In this document: piece after piece, positions 45,504 to 53,636 of the stretch | Numbering within the stretch: position 1 is the stretch's first letter | How the letters are laid out: every line of letters starts with the position of its first letter | Assembly (NCBI GenBank): GCA_900537185.1 | Contig: LS999828.1 | Coordinates: 560,706-624,705, forward strand | DNA from: Cytophagales bacterium Alg240-R148 | Lineage (GTDB): Bacteria; Bacteroidota; Bacteroidia; Cytophagales; Cyclobacteriaceae | DNA: 64,000 bases | Reading direction: 5' to 3' | Position numbers and translations under genes: made by a program | The notes under the pieces: generated by a model | What the model was told of the DNA's origin: nothing | The model's input: the letters and a program-made list of their open reading frames with translations, nothing else | Databases searched by the model: none

Positions 45504-46157
45504 TTATTTTAAAGGTGGTAAAAAAAGAATGCTACCCGGTTCTAACTGCCTGAAATTGGTAATCTTATTGAACCGCGCAACTTCCATGTAATATCGACAA
45601 TCTCCATAAATTTTGAAACAAATATTCGGAAGGGTATCGCCTTGTCTGATTTCAACTTTATGGGTTAAATCAGGCGATTCGTCTGAGGCTTCCTTCGAGA
45701 TGGTTTTCACATCCAACGCTTGCTCGTAAGACACAGAGGTTTTCGCGCGCAAAGGAGAGCCATCTTGTTTGAAAAGTGTATAATTGACATCAAAGGATGT
45801 TAATTTGCATTTAAACACCAATTCACCCCACGAAAGAATCAAGTAATTGGGTTCGTGAATTTCTCCGTTGTAGGTAAAACATACTTCCTTAAAAGTTTTA
45901 ATTTGTTCGCTTACCGTGTCCGTAATCCCTTCAATTACTCCTGTGCCATCAAAATGGATATCAAATGAAACCGTTTCAGGTGATATACTTTTGAATTTCA
46001 ATGTGGTATTGGCGGCTCCCTGAGGGGCCTGGTTGTTGTAATTGACTTTGTGTTTGTGCGTATACGTAGAGGGGTTAATATCCACTGTACAAGACGAAGT
46101 TTGGGTCGAATATTGGTCGTCTGTATACGCAAAGATTTCCATTTTCTCTAATGCCAT
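45504..46157 (-). CDS. eCIS LysM-domain hub/tube-initiator protein (Afp7-like)
   Basis: The 217-aa product has a tube-like beta-rich N-terminal part and a C-terminal LysM domain (VEIRQGDTLPNICFKIYGD, ending PGSILFLPPLK). Afp7-like proteins connect the spike hub to the first inner-tube ring, and the LysM motif is structural here. Tube-family similarity is seen in the repeated FDIHFDGTG and KFKSISPETV segments. It lies between the DUF5908-like gene and the spike gene. Confidence 0.85.
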   Translation of the reverse strand: MALEKMEIFAYTDDQYSTQTSSCTVDINPSTYTHKHKVNYNNQAPQGAANTTLKFKSISPETVSFDIHFDGTGVIEGITDTVSEQIKTFKEVCFTYNGEIHEPNYLILSWGELVFKCKLTSFDVNYTLFKQDGSPLRAKTSVSYEQALDVKTISKEASDESPDLTHKVEIRQGDTLPNICFKIYGDCRYYMEVARFNKITNFRQLEPGSILFLPPLK

Positions 46158-46158
46158 T

Positions 46159-46317
46159 TTATCGCTCTTTAGACTTTCTTAACTCCTTTTTTATTGTATT
46201 TCTACATTCTTTTAAAATCGATTGTTTGATTTGATCCACCTCGACTTCCAAGTTTTTTTGGTCCATCGGTTCTTCAATTTTGACCCGGATCAGAAGTTCT
46301 CTTATTTCAATTGCCAT
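46159..46317 (-). CDS. DUF5908-like 52-aa eCIS protein
   Basis: A 52-codon frame fills the gap between the second tube gene and the LysM gene. It begins MAIEIRELLIRVKIEEP, the pattern I associate with DUF5908 proteins found only in eCIS loci, and ends in a basic helix (KKELRKSKER). Its start codon overlaps the tube gene's stop by 1 nt, and its own stop lies 1 nt before the LysM gene's ATG, so it is embedded in the operon. Its function is unknown. It may be a small adaptor in tube or baseplate assembly. Confidence 0.75.
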   Translation of the reverse strand: MAIEIRELLIRVKIEEPMDQKNLEVEVDQIKQSILKECRNTIKKELRKSKER

Positions 46318-46802
46318 TATTCTCCGTCAAAAAGATTTCCAAATATGCTGTTGTTTAACTCTTCAAAATAACTGTAAGAAAACTCCAGATTTTCAATTAC
46401 AATTTCGTTGTTCATGGAGTGCAAATCAGAAACCGACCATTTGACCGGCCATGCATTAACAAAACTCCAAGATTTTAGAGGGTCGCCGTTTTCATCGAGC
46501 AAATCCACAATGATGTTTTTTGGTTGAATCGTTTCGGCCAAGCTTCCTTGCAAAGTAGTCTGGCACCAATTCAAAAGCTCAGATTCAGAAGTAACCAACC
46601 CACGTTTTAAAACCAGATTGGAAAATTTTGCTGAGGTTGGAACCCGGTGTTTGAACCGGTTGTTCCCACCTTCAGCAATTTCTTCCGTATCCATTTCTAC
46701 TGATATCCCGCTTACTTCTTTAAAAGAAGTATCTACAGAACCTGATATGCCTGTAAATGTCAACCTGAAATAAAAGCCTACGGGTGGATAGAGGTTACTC
46801 AT
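46317..46802 (-). CDS. eCIS inner-tube protein (gp19-like), second paralogue
   Basis: This 161-aa protein belongs to the gp19/Hcp-like tail-tube family. It begins YPPVGFYFRLTF and shows TSFKEVSGISVEMDTEEI and HRVPTSAKFSNLVLKRGL, the typical strand pattern of Afp1/Afp5. It differs from the neighbouring tube protein, and such paralogues often form the first rings next to the hub while the main copy forms the shaft. It starts right after the neighbouring tube gene's stop. Confidence 0.92.
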   Translation of the reverse strand: MSNLYPPVGFYFRLTFTGISGSVDTSFKEVSGISVEMDTEEIAEGGNNRFKHRVPTSAKFSNLVLKRGLVTSESELLNWCQTTLQGSLAETIQPKNIIVDLLDENGDPLKSWSFVNAWPVKWSVSDLHSMNNEIVIENLEFSYSYFEELNNSIFGNLFDGE

Positions 46803-47267
46803 TTACCCTCCATTTTTAATGGTCAACCCTTCGTGTGCAAGCTCTAGTGTTTCTACGGCCACTTCATTTGCATCTGATTTTAGGTCGGTACCAGAAACTT
46901 TGGTTGGCCAAGCATTGGCAAGGGTCCATGACATGGTGGTTCCACCCTTTTCATCCAACAGTTCGATCACTACAGTTTCTCGTTTGATGACGTTCATTTT
47001 AATGGCATCGTACCATTTCCAGAAATTGTTATCTTTTACAAAAATACCTTTCTTGAGGGTTACATTGCCTGTTTTTGCAATACCCGGCATTTTTATTGTA
47101 GAAAACGTTTTGCTGTCTCCATGTCTGTATTCAATGGGTTGTGTTTCTGTTTCTAGGCCAGAAACTTCCTGAAATGAAGCGGTTTTATCCTGTGACCCCA
47201 AGTTTACCTTAAAATAGAATTTTGGTAAGGGCCAAATCGCATTTTGTGCTGATCCATCGTCTGCCAT
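46803..47267 (-). CDS. eCIS inner-tube protein (gp19/Afp1-like)
   Basis: The 154-aa protein has the gp19 tube core: PLPKFYFKVNLG, TASFQEVSGLETETQPIEYRHG, KMPGIAKTGNVTLKKG. Monomers form stacked hexameric rings that make the injection tube. Its position directly after the sheath, with a 99-nt gap holding a stem-loop, suggests it is the major tube protein. It lies 1 nt before the second tube gene. Confidence 0.93.
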   Translation of the reverse strand: MADDGSAQNAIWPLPKFYFKVNLGSQDKTASFQEVSGLETETQPIEYRHGDSKTFSTIKMPGIAKTGNVTLKKGIFVKDNNFWKWYDAIKMNVIKRETVVIELLDEKGGTTMSWTLANAWPTKVSGTDLKSDANEVAVETLELAHEGLTIKNGG

Positions 47268-47316
47268 AATAGTGTGTTTTATATGTTTTTAAACTTTTTA
47301 AATCAATAATTGCTGT

Positions 47317-47339
47317 ACAATAACCCACTTGGCTATTGT
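47317..47339 (-). promoter_or_regulatory. Stem-loop between sheath and tube genes
   Basis: On the transcribed strand, ACAATAGCC pairs with GGTTATTGT (9 bp with one G-U pair) around a 5-nt loop. There is no U-tract after it, so it is not an obvious intrinsic terminator. It sits in the only gap of ~100 nt within the particle genes, between sheath and tube, and may tune mRNA stability or the sheath-to-tube ratio. Function is inferred. Confidence 0.4.
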
Positions 47340-47366
47340 TAACTCCAACCATACGAGTGCCAAATT

Positions 47367-49205
47367 TTAGCCCTTCTGCATTTCTTGTTGGAATGTAATT
47401 TCAATAAATTCTGCTGGATGCGAAACAGCAACTTTAACTGCCACCCGCATGATACCGAGCAAAACATCTTCGCCCGTCATGGTACTGCCCAAACCTACGC
47501 TTACGGAAAATGCATCTGCTGGCTTAGGGCCTACCAACCCGCCTTGGTTCCAAACCCCGGTTAAGAAGTTACTGATCATACTCTGAACTGCATTCCAAGT
47601 GCTAGAAGTATTGGGTGCAAAGACATAGGCCTTGGCTGCATCTTTTACCGACTGCTCAATGAAAATCAAAGTTCTTCTGACATTGATGTACCGCCAATCA
47701 TTGGAATTGCCATCCAAAGTACGGGCGCCCCATACCAAGTTGCCTTTCCCTACAAAGGCTCGAATGGCACATACTGCCTTGCCATCAATAGGTACATTGA
47801 GGCCTTCTTGTTCTTGATGATCGATGTTGATGGCCGGTTTGATGGTACTTTGGATGCCTACATTGGCTGGTGCTACCCAAACCCCTTGGTTGGAATCCAC
47901 TGAGTTATAAATACCAGCCATTCCTGCACTTGGTGCTAAAAGGTTCATATCTGCCATGATCGAATTGGTGAGTTGCTGAAAACTCTTGCTCAAATTCTTT
48001 AGAATTAAATCGGCCTTTTCTAAAGTAGTGCTTGGTTCAGTGGTAAAGGCAGAAATAATCTTGTTGATGTTATCTGGCACATTGCCATCTTTATCTGAAA
48101 ACTCATTGGACAGCATTTTTACGACCACTTCGTAAGAAGCAGGGTCAATGTTGTTGTAGGAAATTTCAGACGGTTGGTATACTGTTGTGTGCAGCCAAGG
48201 GTAATAAGCAGCAGCATAGCTGTTAAATTTGGGGTCCAGTGGTTCCACACTGTTTCTAAACTGTTCTACGGGGGTGGTTCCAACTTTTGGTTTGGAATAC
48301 CCTCCAGGAATATCCAATACCGCTACTCGGTCCATCATTTGCCCGCAATGGTTGATCATCGTGCTTTGTAAACTATAGGCGTTGGCATAGCGGTCTTGCA
48401 AATCTGTTGCCGTTGCATCTTCCACTTCCACCAAATCAGGAATGAGCAACATGGTAGGCTCTGTTTCTCTGGTTAATGCTGTAATGGCCGTATTAAAATC
48501 TGTAGTATCTGTTATGGCAGATTGTGTGAAGTCATACCCTCCTATGCTCATAACAAAACAAACCCCGCCTCCATTTTCGTAGAAAAACTTAAGGCTTGAA
48601 TACATTCTGTAATTAACTGTTGTGGCACTCAGGGTATAAGCAATCCCTTCCGAAACAAAATCAGCGGCATCCAGTATTTTGGTAATGGTAGCTTGTGCCA
48701 CCTTTACTGCTTCTCCTGCCTTTTCTTTACCTGCCACATCCGCTTTGGAAAAAGCTTGTTTGGCATTTACTAATGCGGCTATATTGGTATCTGCCTGCAC
48801 GGCTTTAAGCTTGGCTGCAGCAGCATCACTGGCTTTTTTTGCATTGGCCGCCGCTTCTTTTTGTTCGTCGGTAGCAGCTTTGGCTGCCTTTTTTACAGCA
48901 TCATTGGCTTTGTCCAAATCTTTAGTGGTGGATTCCACTACCGCTTCCAACAAATCTACTCTTTCCGGCAAAACAGTATCCGTTACGGAGTATTTTACTT
49001 TAGGAGGCGTACTGCCGAAAATTGCAAAAAACTCTGCAAGAGAGGAAATTTTTACCGCTTGGTTGAGGAGGTTTTTACCGTTGAACGACGACTTTTCTGT
49101 ATAGCCCACAAATACCGGAACAGCGGTAGGTACGGGGACAACAGCATTTCCAAAAGCATCGAGTTCTTTGATGTAAACTCCTGGCGTTTTCATGGGTGTT
49201 GACAT
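47367..49205 (-). CDS. eCIS contractile sheath protein with helical insertion
   Basis: This 612-aa sheath protein has the family N-terminus (MKTPGVYIKELDAFGNAVVP) and C-terminus (TGEDVLLGIMRVAVKVAVSHP, then EFIEITFQQEM), plus the central GGGVCFVMSIGGYDF core. A ~100-residue Ala/Lys/Glu-rich segment (~82-180) is predicted to be long helices or coiled coil, and is unlike the compact loop usual in Afp/PVC sheaths. It may project from the particle surface. This is the only sheath gene in the locus, whereas Afp has three. It precedes the tube genes. Confidence 0.92.
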   Translation of the reverse strand: MSTPMKTPGVYIKELDAFGNAVVPVPTAVPVFVGYTEKSSFNGKNLLNQAVKISSLAEFFAIFGSTPPKVKYSVTDTVLPERVDLLEAVVESTTKDLDKANDAVKKAAKAATDEQKEAAANAKKASDAAAAKLKAVQADTNIAALVNAKQAFSKADVAGKEKAGEAVKVAQATITKILDAADFVSEGIAYTLSATTVNYRMYSSLKFFYENGGGVCFVMSIGGYDFTQSAITDTTDFNTAITALTRETEPTMLLIPDLVEVEDATATDLQDRYANAYSLQSTMINHCGQMMDRVAVLDIPGGYSKPKVGTTPVEQFRNSVEPLDPKFNSYAAAYYPWLHTTVYQPSEISYNNIDPASYEVVVKMLSNEFSDKDGNVPDNINKIISAFTTEPSTTLEKADLILKNLSKSFQQLTNSIMADMNLLAPSAGMAGIYNSVDSNQGVWVAPANVGIQSTIKPAINIDHQEQEGLNVPIDGKAVCAIRAFVGKGNLVWGARTLDGNSNDWRYINVRRTLIFIEQSVKDAAKAYVFAPNTSSTWNAVQSMISNFLTGVWNQGGLVGPKPADAFSVSVGLGSTMTGEDVLLGIMRVAVKVAVSHPAEFIEITFQQEMQKG

Positions 49206-49221
49206 AGTTGATTTATTTTAG

Positions 49222-50241
49222 TTAAAAATATACAATGGTGGATATTATAAATTGGTTGTCCCGCTGTCCAGAAAAGTATGCTGCATCCGGTAACGGTAAC
49301 TTTTGTTTAATTTGATTTTTAGAATTAGAAAAGTTATTAACATAGGTGACTAATAAATTGGGGGTTTCAGTCCACTTCTGTAGTGGCAAGGGGGTAGCAG
49401 AGCAAAATAATTGGGAACTCTGGCCATTCGTTAATGCGCCAGCTTCAGGTCCTTCAAAAGCCCCCAAAACCGAACTTTCAACTGCTACCTCCACCAGCTC
49501 AATCTGTCTTTTCTCCGGAAATACTATGTGGTATTGCCAAAAGGCCAACCGCGCTATAAAATGCAATTGTAAGGGTTGGCTATTGGCATTGAATGCGAGC
49601 AAATTTTGCATGGTTACCCGCACAACTCCAATTGTTTTACCCGCTTGAATATCATCTGAGGCAAAGAAAGTAGACCGATGTTCTCCATCCACCCACAAGG
49701 TATACGAGCCGGGTCCGTGGGCACTGAGGTCTAGGGTTATGCTTGGTTGGCTCGGTGTAATGTTCTCTATTGCAATAACAGTAACACCTTTCTCGTTTTG
49801 AATGCTTATTTTTTTATTTCCATTATTTCCGTCCAATGGAACAGAAAACACCAATGGATACAAAGGCATGGCGTCTTGTTCCGATACATGGTCATTTTTT
49901 TGAAGTTGGTTATTTTGCGCTGCGCTGAAGTAAAACAGCTCATTTTCTTTTAGGAAGGGAAGGTTTGTGTAATTTAAAAATATAGGATCCTCCACTTGAA
50001 TCTTAAAGAACAAATCTGGCATACCATGGAGATGCTCAGCGGCATTAAATTGCTGTTGGTCGGATGCCCCGGCATACAAGGCAAATCCCGAGGTATTTTC
50101 TCTTTGGATGAGTTCATAATTTTTAAAAACAGCCTGGGTACCCACCAGAGGCAAAAACCGCAACACGGGGCAAGTATTGTTCTCAAAATACGAATGGGTA
50201 CATTGAAGCTCCAGGATGGTATGGTAGCGCACGGTTGTCAT
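49222..50241 (-). CDS. Unrecognised eCIS-linked protein
   Basis: This 339-aa soluble protein has no signal peptide or membrane span. It begins MTTVRYHTILELQCTHSYFENN and contains beta-rich segments. The final ~150 residues alternate hydrophobic residues with Asn, Gln and Ser as in a beta-sandwich. I recognise no family. Its start overlaps the DUF4255 gene's stop by 4 nt and it precedes the sheath gene by 16 nt, so it is an integral part of the operon. Roles as a cap accessory, sheath chaperone or decoration are possible but unproven. An in-frame upstream extension into the DUF4255 gene is not used. Confidence 0.65.
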   Translation of the reverse strand: MTTVRYHTILELQCTHSYFENNTCPVLRFLPLVGTQAVFKNYELIQRENTSGFALYAGASDQQQFNAAEHLHGMPDLFFKIQVEDPIFLNYTNLPFLKENELFYFSAAQNNQLQKNDHVSEQDAMPLYPLVFSVPLDGNNGNKKISIQNEKGVTVIAIENITPSQPSITLDLSAHGPGSYTLWVDGEHRSTFFASDDIQAGKTIGVVRVTMQNLLAFNANSQPLQLHFIARLAFWQYHIVFPEKRQIELVEVAVESSVLGAFEGPEAGALTNGQSSQLFCSATPLPLQKWTETPNLLVTYVNNFSNSKNQIKQKLPLPDAAYFSGQRDNQFIISTIVYF

Positions 50242-50822
50242 GGCGTTTTGTTTGGATTGGAAGATGGATTTAAACCTGAAATCTCGGTCACTTCTTTGTT
50301 TATTTGCCCTTCGGAAATGGAAATCATCCTTACTTTGTACACAATGGAAGGCACGTACTTTGCTCCTATCCCACTCCAAATATGACTCAGTTCATTGATT
50401 GGCAAGTTGAATATTTCAAACGTAAGCCGCTCTAGTGGTGGCTCCATAGCTGGGAAATTTTCTCGGGTAAACAGCGTATTGGCTTGAAAAACTCCGATAA
50501 CAGCCGATAACATCTTTAACGCTTCTAGGTAATTGCCTGAATCGTAGTTGGCAGACACCAACAAGTAGAGGTTCAAATGGATGGCCGGGTTGACCAGCCC
50601 CACTCCATTGGGCCCTTTTTGGTGTTGGATGCGCGACTGAATGGCCGTTTCATGTTCTAAATTGATAACAGAAATTATAATTTTATTTTCAATATTGGCC
50701 GTAACAGAGCCATCGGGATTGATGAGGCTGCTGGCCATTACGTTGTTTTGCTCTATCCCGAAATTGAGCTTAATTTCTTTGTTCAAAAAGTCCGATATAA
50801 AATGCAGTGCTTTTGAAATCAT
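50238..50822 (-). CDS. DUF4255/Pvc16-like tube-cap protein (Afp16-like)
   Basis: The 194-aa protein carries the DUF4255/Pvc16 N-terminal domain. It opens MISKALHFISDFLNKEI, with NKIIISVINLEHE and the conserved HLNLYLLVSANYDSGNYLEAL further on. Afp16-like proteins terminate the tube and sheath at the distal end and fix particle length. It overlaps both neighbours by 4 nt, so the small membrane protein, cap protein and unknown protein genes are translated in series. Confidence 0.85.
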   Translation of the reverse strand: MISKALHFISDFLNKEIKLNFGIEQNNVMASSLINPDGSVTANIENKIIISVINLEHETAIQSRIQHQKGPNGVGLVNPAIHLNLYLLVSANYDSGNYLEALKMLSAVIGVFQANTLFTRENFPAMEPPLERLTFEIFNLPINELSHIWSGIGAKYVPSIVYKVRMISISEGQINKEVTEISGLNPSSNPNKTP

Positions 50823-51148
50823 TTTTTTGCTTTTGAAAGTGTTTTAATAGCGCCCAACAATGTTCTGGAAAAATACAAGCCAATTACATTCAAGCTGTAA
50901 AGACCAAGAAACAGACCGCTGTCCTCGAATATTTCATGCAGTGCATTTAAAAGACCAACTGCGCCATATTTGGTGAGCAAATAATAATGAATGAGGGTCA
51001 TTGGAAAAGACACCAGTACGATGGCAAAAATCCATAAAAACTCCTTTGCTAAAAGTTTTTTTATCCCCTTCAATAGCTTTTCTATTGTTCCAGCCTGCTT
51101 TTTGAAAGCAGCCTCTGTGGCCATAAAAGAAGCTCCGTTTTTATTCAT
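50819..51148 (-). CDS. Small two-span membrane protein in the eCIS operon
   Basis: This 109-aa protein has an amphipathic N-terminal section (~1-35, many Lys) and two membrane spans (~36-58, and ~75-95 as a weaker one). Its size and basic N-terminus recall holins, but no family is recognised. It overlaps the GH18-like gene by 4 nt and the cap gene by 4 nt. Position between a glycan hydrolase and particle genes suggests a role in particle release or anchoring. This is inference. Confidence 0.65.
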   Translation of the reverse strand: MNKNGASFMATEAAFKKQAGTIEKLLKGIKKLLAKEFLWIFAIVLVSFPMTLIHYYLLTKYGAVGLLNALHEIFEDSGLFLGLYSLNVIGLYFSRTLLGAIKTLSKAKK

Positions 51149-52983
51149 GGTAGGTCTCTTTTAAATTTGTTAAAACTTTTCACCAAAAAAAACAAGGCAA
51201 GGGCTCCCAATACAAAACCGACTATCAAAGCCACTGTTTTGTCTTGCACCAACCCTAGCAATTCAAAAAACATCACCAGCAATACCAGCATCAAAATGAG
51301 TATGTAAATGGCCTTTGCTTTGGTGCCTAAGAGCAATGCCCTGGTATCTGCATAAAACAGGGCGCATATAAAGGCAATGCCGCCGTAAACCACACCCATT
51401 CCAATAATGTACAAAGCCACCGTTTGGTAATCGGTTATAGGTTTTAATGAAGCATCTACTACTTTAAGTTCTTCTTTTATCTCCCCCAATAAAGTGGTGG
51501 AGTCTGTAACTGCCGTTGCTCCTTCCGAGGGTACTCCCTCTGGGTTGGTAGTTCCGTTCTTGGGCTTTGTATTTTGGTCTGTTGTGGAACCCGAATTAAT
51601 TTTATCACCGCCAATGCCGGTAGTTGGGTTATTGCCAGCTATTGGAGGGCTACCTCCTGCTTGGTTGTTTTTTTTATTGGGTACTCCTGGGATGGTAACA
51701 CCAGTGTTCAAACCAGATGCTATGGCACTCCAAATTTCTGTATTGCTAGTGCCATATCCCAACGCCCATATGCCCAACCCTCTGATTTTCTTTTTATTTA
51801 TCAGATCTATTTTTAGGGCAAATGCCCTGGCATCGTCGTACCAAAATTGTCTGAATTTCTTTTCGTGCGGATAGGTCGCATAGGTGCCCTTCGAATTGGT
51901 ATCAAAATGTGCAATAAACTTTTTGTCAATTTCCGCTTCCTTGGCGTAGTCGTAGGTTCTGGTTCCAACAAACGTTCCTTTTGAACCCAATTCAGAAGAA
52001 TTGGTATTCCACATATTGCCATAAAAAGGCAAAGCCAAAATCAATTTATTAGCAGGAACCTGTTGGTTCAGGTAGTACTCTACAGAAGTAGTAAGGTTCT
52101 CTTTGTCCCACACCTCTCCACTTTGTAAGGGATCCACAGGGCCAGCAACTGCACTGGACGCACCGTAGTAGTTGTAACCCATGATCACCATGGCATCTAC
52201 CGTTGTATCGAGGGCTTGGAAGTCAAATGATTTGTCGTAGTCTACTGCGGGAACTGCAACATAAAGTAACGCCCCCTTTTTGGAAGCGTCCAAGGCGGTT
52301 CTTAATGCTTGTACGAAGTTGGTAAATGCCTCTTTTTGGGCGCCATCGATTGCCTCAAAATCAAGGCAAACCCCTTGTGCTCCCCTTTTATTAACCCAGG
52401 ATACCACCTGCCCAATACAGGTAGCCATGGCAGTATTATTTTTTAAAAATTGGCGGTTGGCTGCACCTCCAAAGTTGGCAACGGTAAGCAAAACATTGGT
52501 GTTGTGCTTGCGCGCCGAATCCAACAACGGTGTGGTAGCCCAGTCGTGCAAGGCAGTCGGGTCACCCGTTTTAGGGTCTACTTCGTACGAAAAATAGGCA
52601 ATGGTTTTTAGGACGTTATAATGCAGGTATTTGTACGCATCTTTTTCCCAAAACGGGTACCAAGCAAAAACTTCCGAAGGTGGGGCTTGGAGGGTACTTT
52701 TTTTTACGGCATCCAAACCATCCAAGGTGGTAGCATCCATAAACTTAAAATTTCCCTTTTGGTGGTGTTTGCTGTGAAGAAAATGCAGCAGACCATTCCG
52801 TTTTTTATTGTGCTTCTTTTTTTTGTGGATGTTCTCTTTTTCTCGCCCTTCCAAAACCATGGAGCGTTCTGTTCTATTGACACCGTCCCCTTCCAATACT
52901 TGAAGAGAAAAATAAAATAGAAGAAACAACATTAAATTCCGGGAATAACGGAATGAGGAGCCATATTTAGAAAACTGGATCAA
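51145..52983 (-). CDS. GH18-like glycan hydrolase with three C-terminal membrane spans
   Basis: This 612-aa protein has an N-terminal hydrophobic segment, a very basic Lys/His-rich stretch (~45-75), a GH18-fold domain (~100-430) and a Gly/Asn/Thr linker, then three membrane helices (~525-610). GH18 motifs include GVCLDFEAIDG, the DxxDxDxE catalytic region in reduced form with Glu present, and MVIMGYNYYGASS. It resembles spore-type or peptidoglycan-acting GH18 enzymes. The start shown is a TTG; an ATG at 52932 would remove 17 residues. It is the first gene of the eCIS operon. Confidence 0.72.
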   Translation of the reverse strand: MIQFSKYGSSFRYSRNLMLFLLFYFSLQVLEGDGVNRTERSMVLEGREKENIHKKKKHNKKRNGLLHFLHSKHHQKGNFKFMDATTLDGLDAVKKSTLQAPPSEVFAWYPFWEKDAYKYLHYNVLKTIAYFSYEVDPKTGDPTALHDWATTPLLDSARKHNTNVLLTVANFGGAANRQFLKNNTAMATCIGQVVSWVNKRGAQGVCLDFEAIDGAQKEAFTNFVQALRTALDASKKGALLYVAVPAVDYDKSFDFQALDTTVDAMVIMGYNYYGASSAVAGPVDPLQSGEVWDKENLTTSVEYYLNQQVPANKLILALPFYGNMWNTNSSELGSKGTFVGTRTYDYAKEAEIDKKFIAHFDTNSKGTYATYPHEKKFRQFWYDDARAFALKIDLINKKKIRGLGIWALGYGTSNTEIWSAIASGLNTGVTIPGVPNKKNNQAGGSPPIAGNNPTTGIGGDKINSGSTTDQNTKPKNGTTNPEGVPSEGATAVTDSTTLLGEIKEELKVVDASLKPITDYQTVALYIIGMGVVYGGIAFICALFYADTRALLLGTKAKAIYILILMLVLLVMFFELLGLVQDKTVALIVGFVLGALALFFLVKSFNKFKRDLP

Positions 52984-53636
52984 GAAATATTTTTATGAAT
53001 AAAGTTATAAATCTGTTGCTACAATTAATAAAATAGCATATTTCAACATGAAATTGAAATCTTTAATTCTAATATAACAGAATTATTAATAATAATATAT
53101 AATTATGACAATTTATTGAAGCACACAGCGCATAGCCTATAATTGGAATTTCTTGCTCATTTCAAAGCCATTACAAAAGCCTTCTAGCACCAACAAGGCA
53201 TTCAATAAAATCCATAAACAAGCCTAAAACAGTATTTAAAGTGATTTACAACAATCCAAGGCCCTTCTAACTCCCAATAGCAGCCCTCCCTTGCCTACCA
53301 ACATTACCTCGATTTCATAGCATTATTCGACTAACAATAAACCGGATATTATTCAATTAATTGTTGAAATAAGCAAGTATGTGATTTGAAAAAACAATAA
53401 CAGAAGCCTTCAGCGCTTTAAAAGTATACCGGCAAAAAATCGACTTTAGCGAGTGGATAAAATTACCTAATTCGTCCGAAACTTGTTGAGCAGCAGATAA
53501 ATTCTACTGGTATTTTAATAACTTCAATATTATCACAACCCCGCCGAAGCTCCAACCAGTAACACGCCTAAAAATGGAAGTTTCTTTTATACACCCAAGG
53601 AACAAAATGTGTGCTTAAGTGCCTCTATAAAAAATT
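52984..53636. other. 653-nt AT-rich gap upstream of the eCIS operon
   Basis: No protein-coding frame, tRNA or clear hairpin terminator was found. It should contain the promoter driving the first eCIS gene at its left end, but no exact TAnnTTTG element was located there. Long A/T runs and stop codons in all frames mark it as non-coding. Confidence 0.5.

Noticed and set aside
50242-50379. Upstream extension of the 339-aa eCIS protein
   Set aside because: It would overlap the DUF4255 gene by 142 nt, and the extra residues are basic and unlike the rest; ATG at 50241 gives the standard 4-nt overlap.
30308-52983. Prophage or type VI secretion system
   Set aside because: No capsid, portal, terminase or integrase genes and no TssJLM, TssK or ClpV; the AAA+ ATPase, DUF4255, DUF4280 and DUF5908-like proteins point to eCIS.
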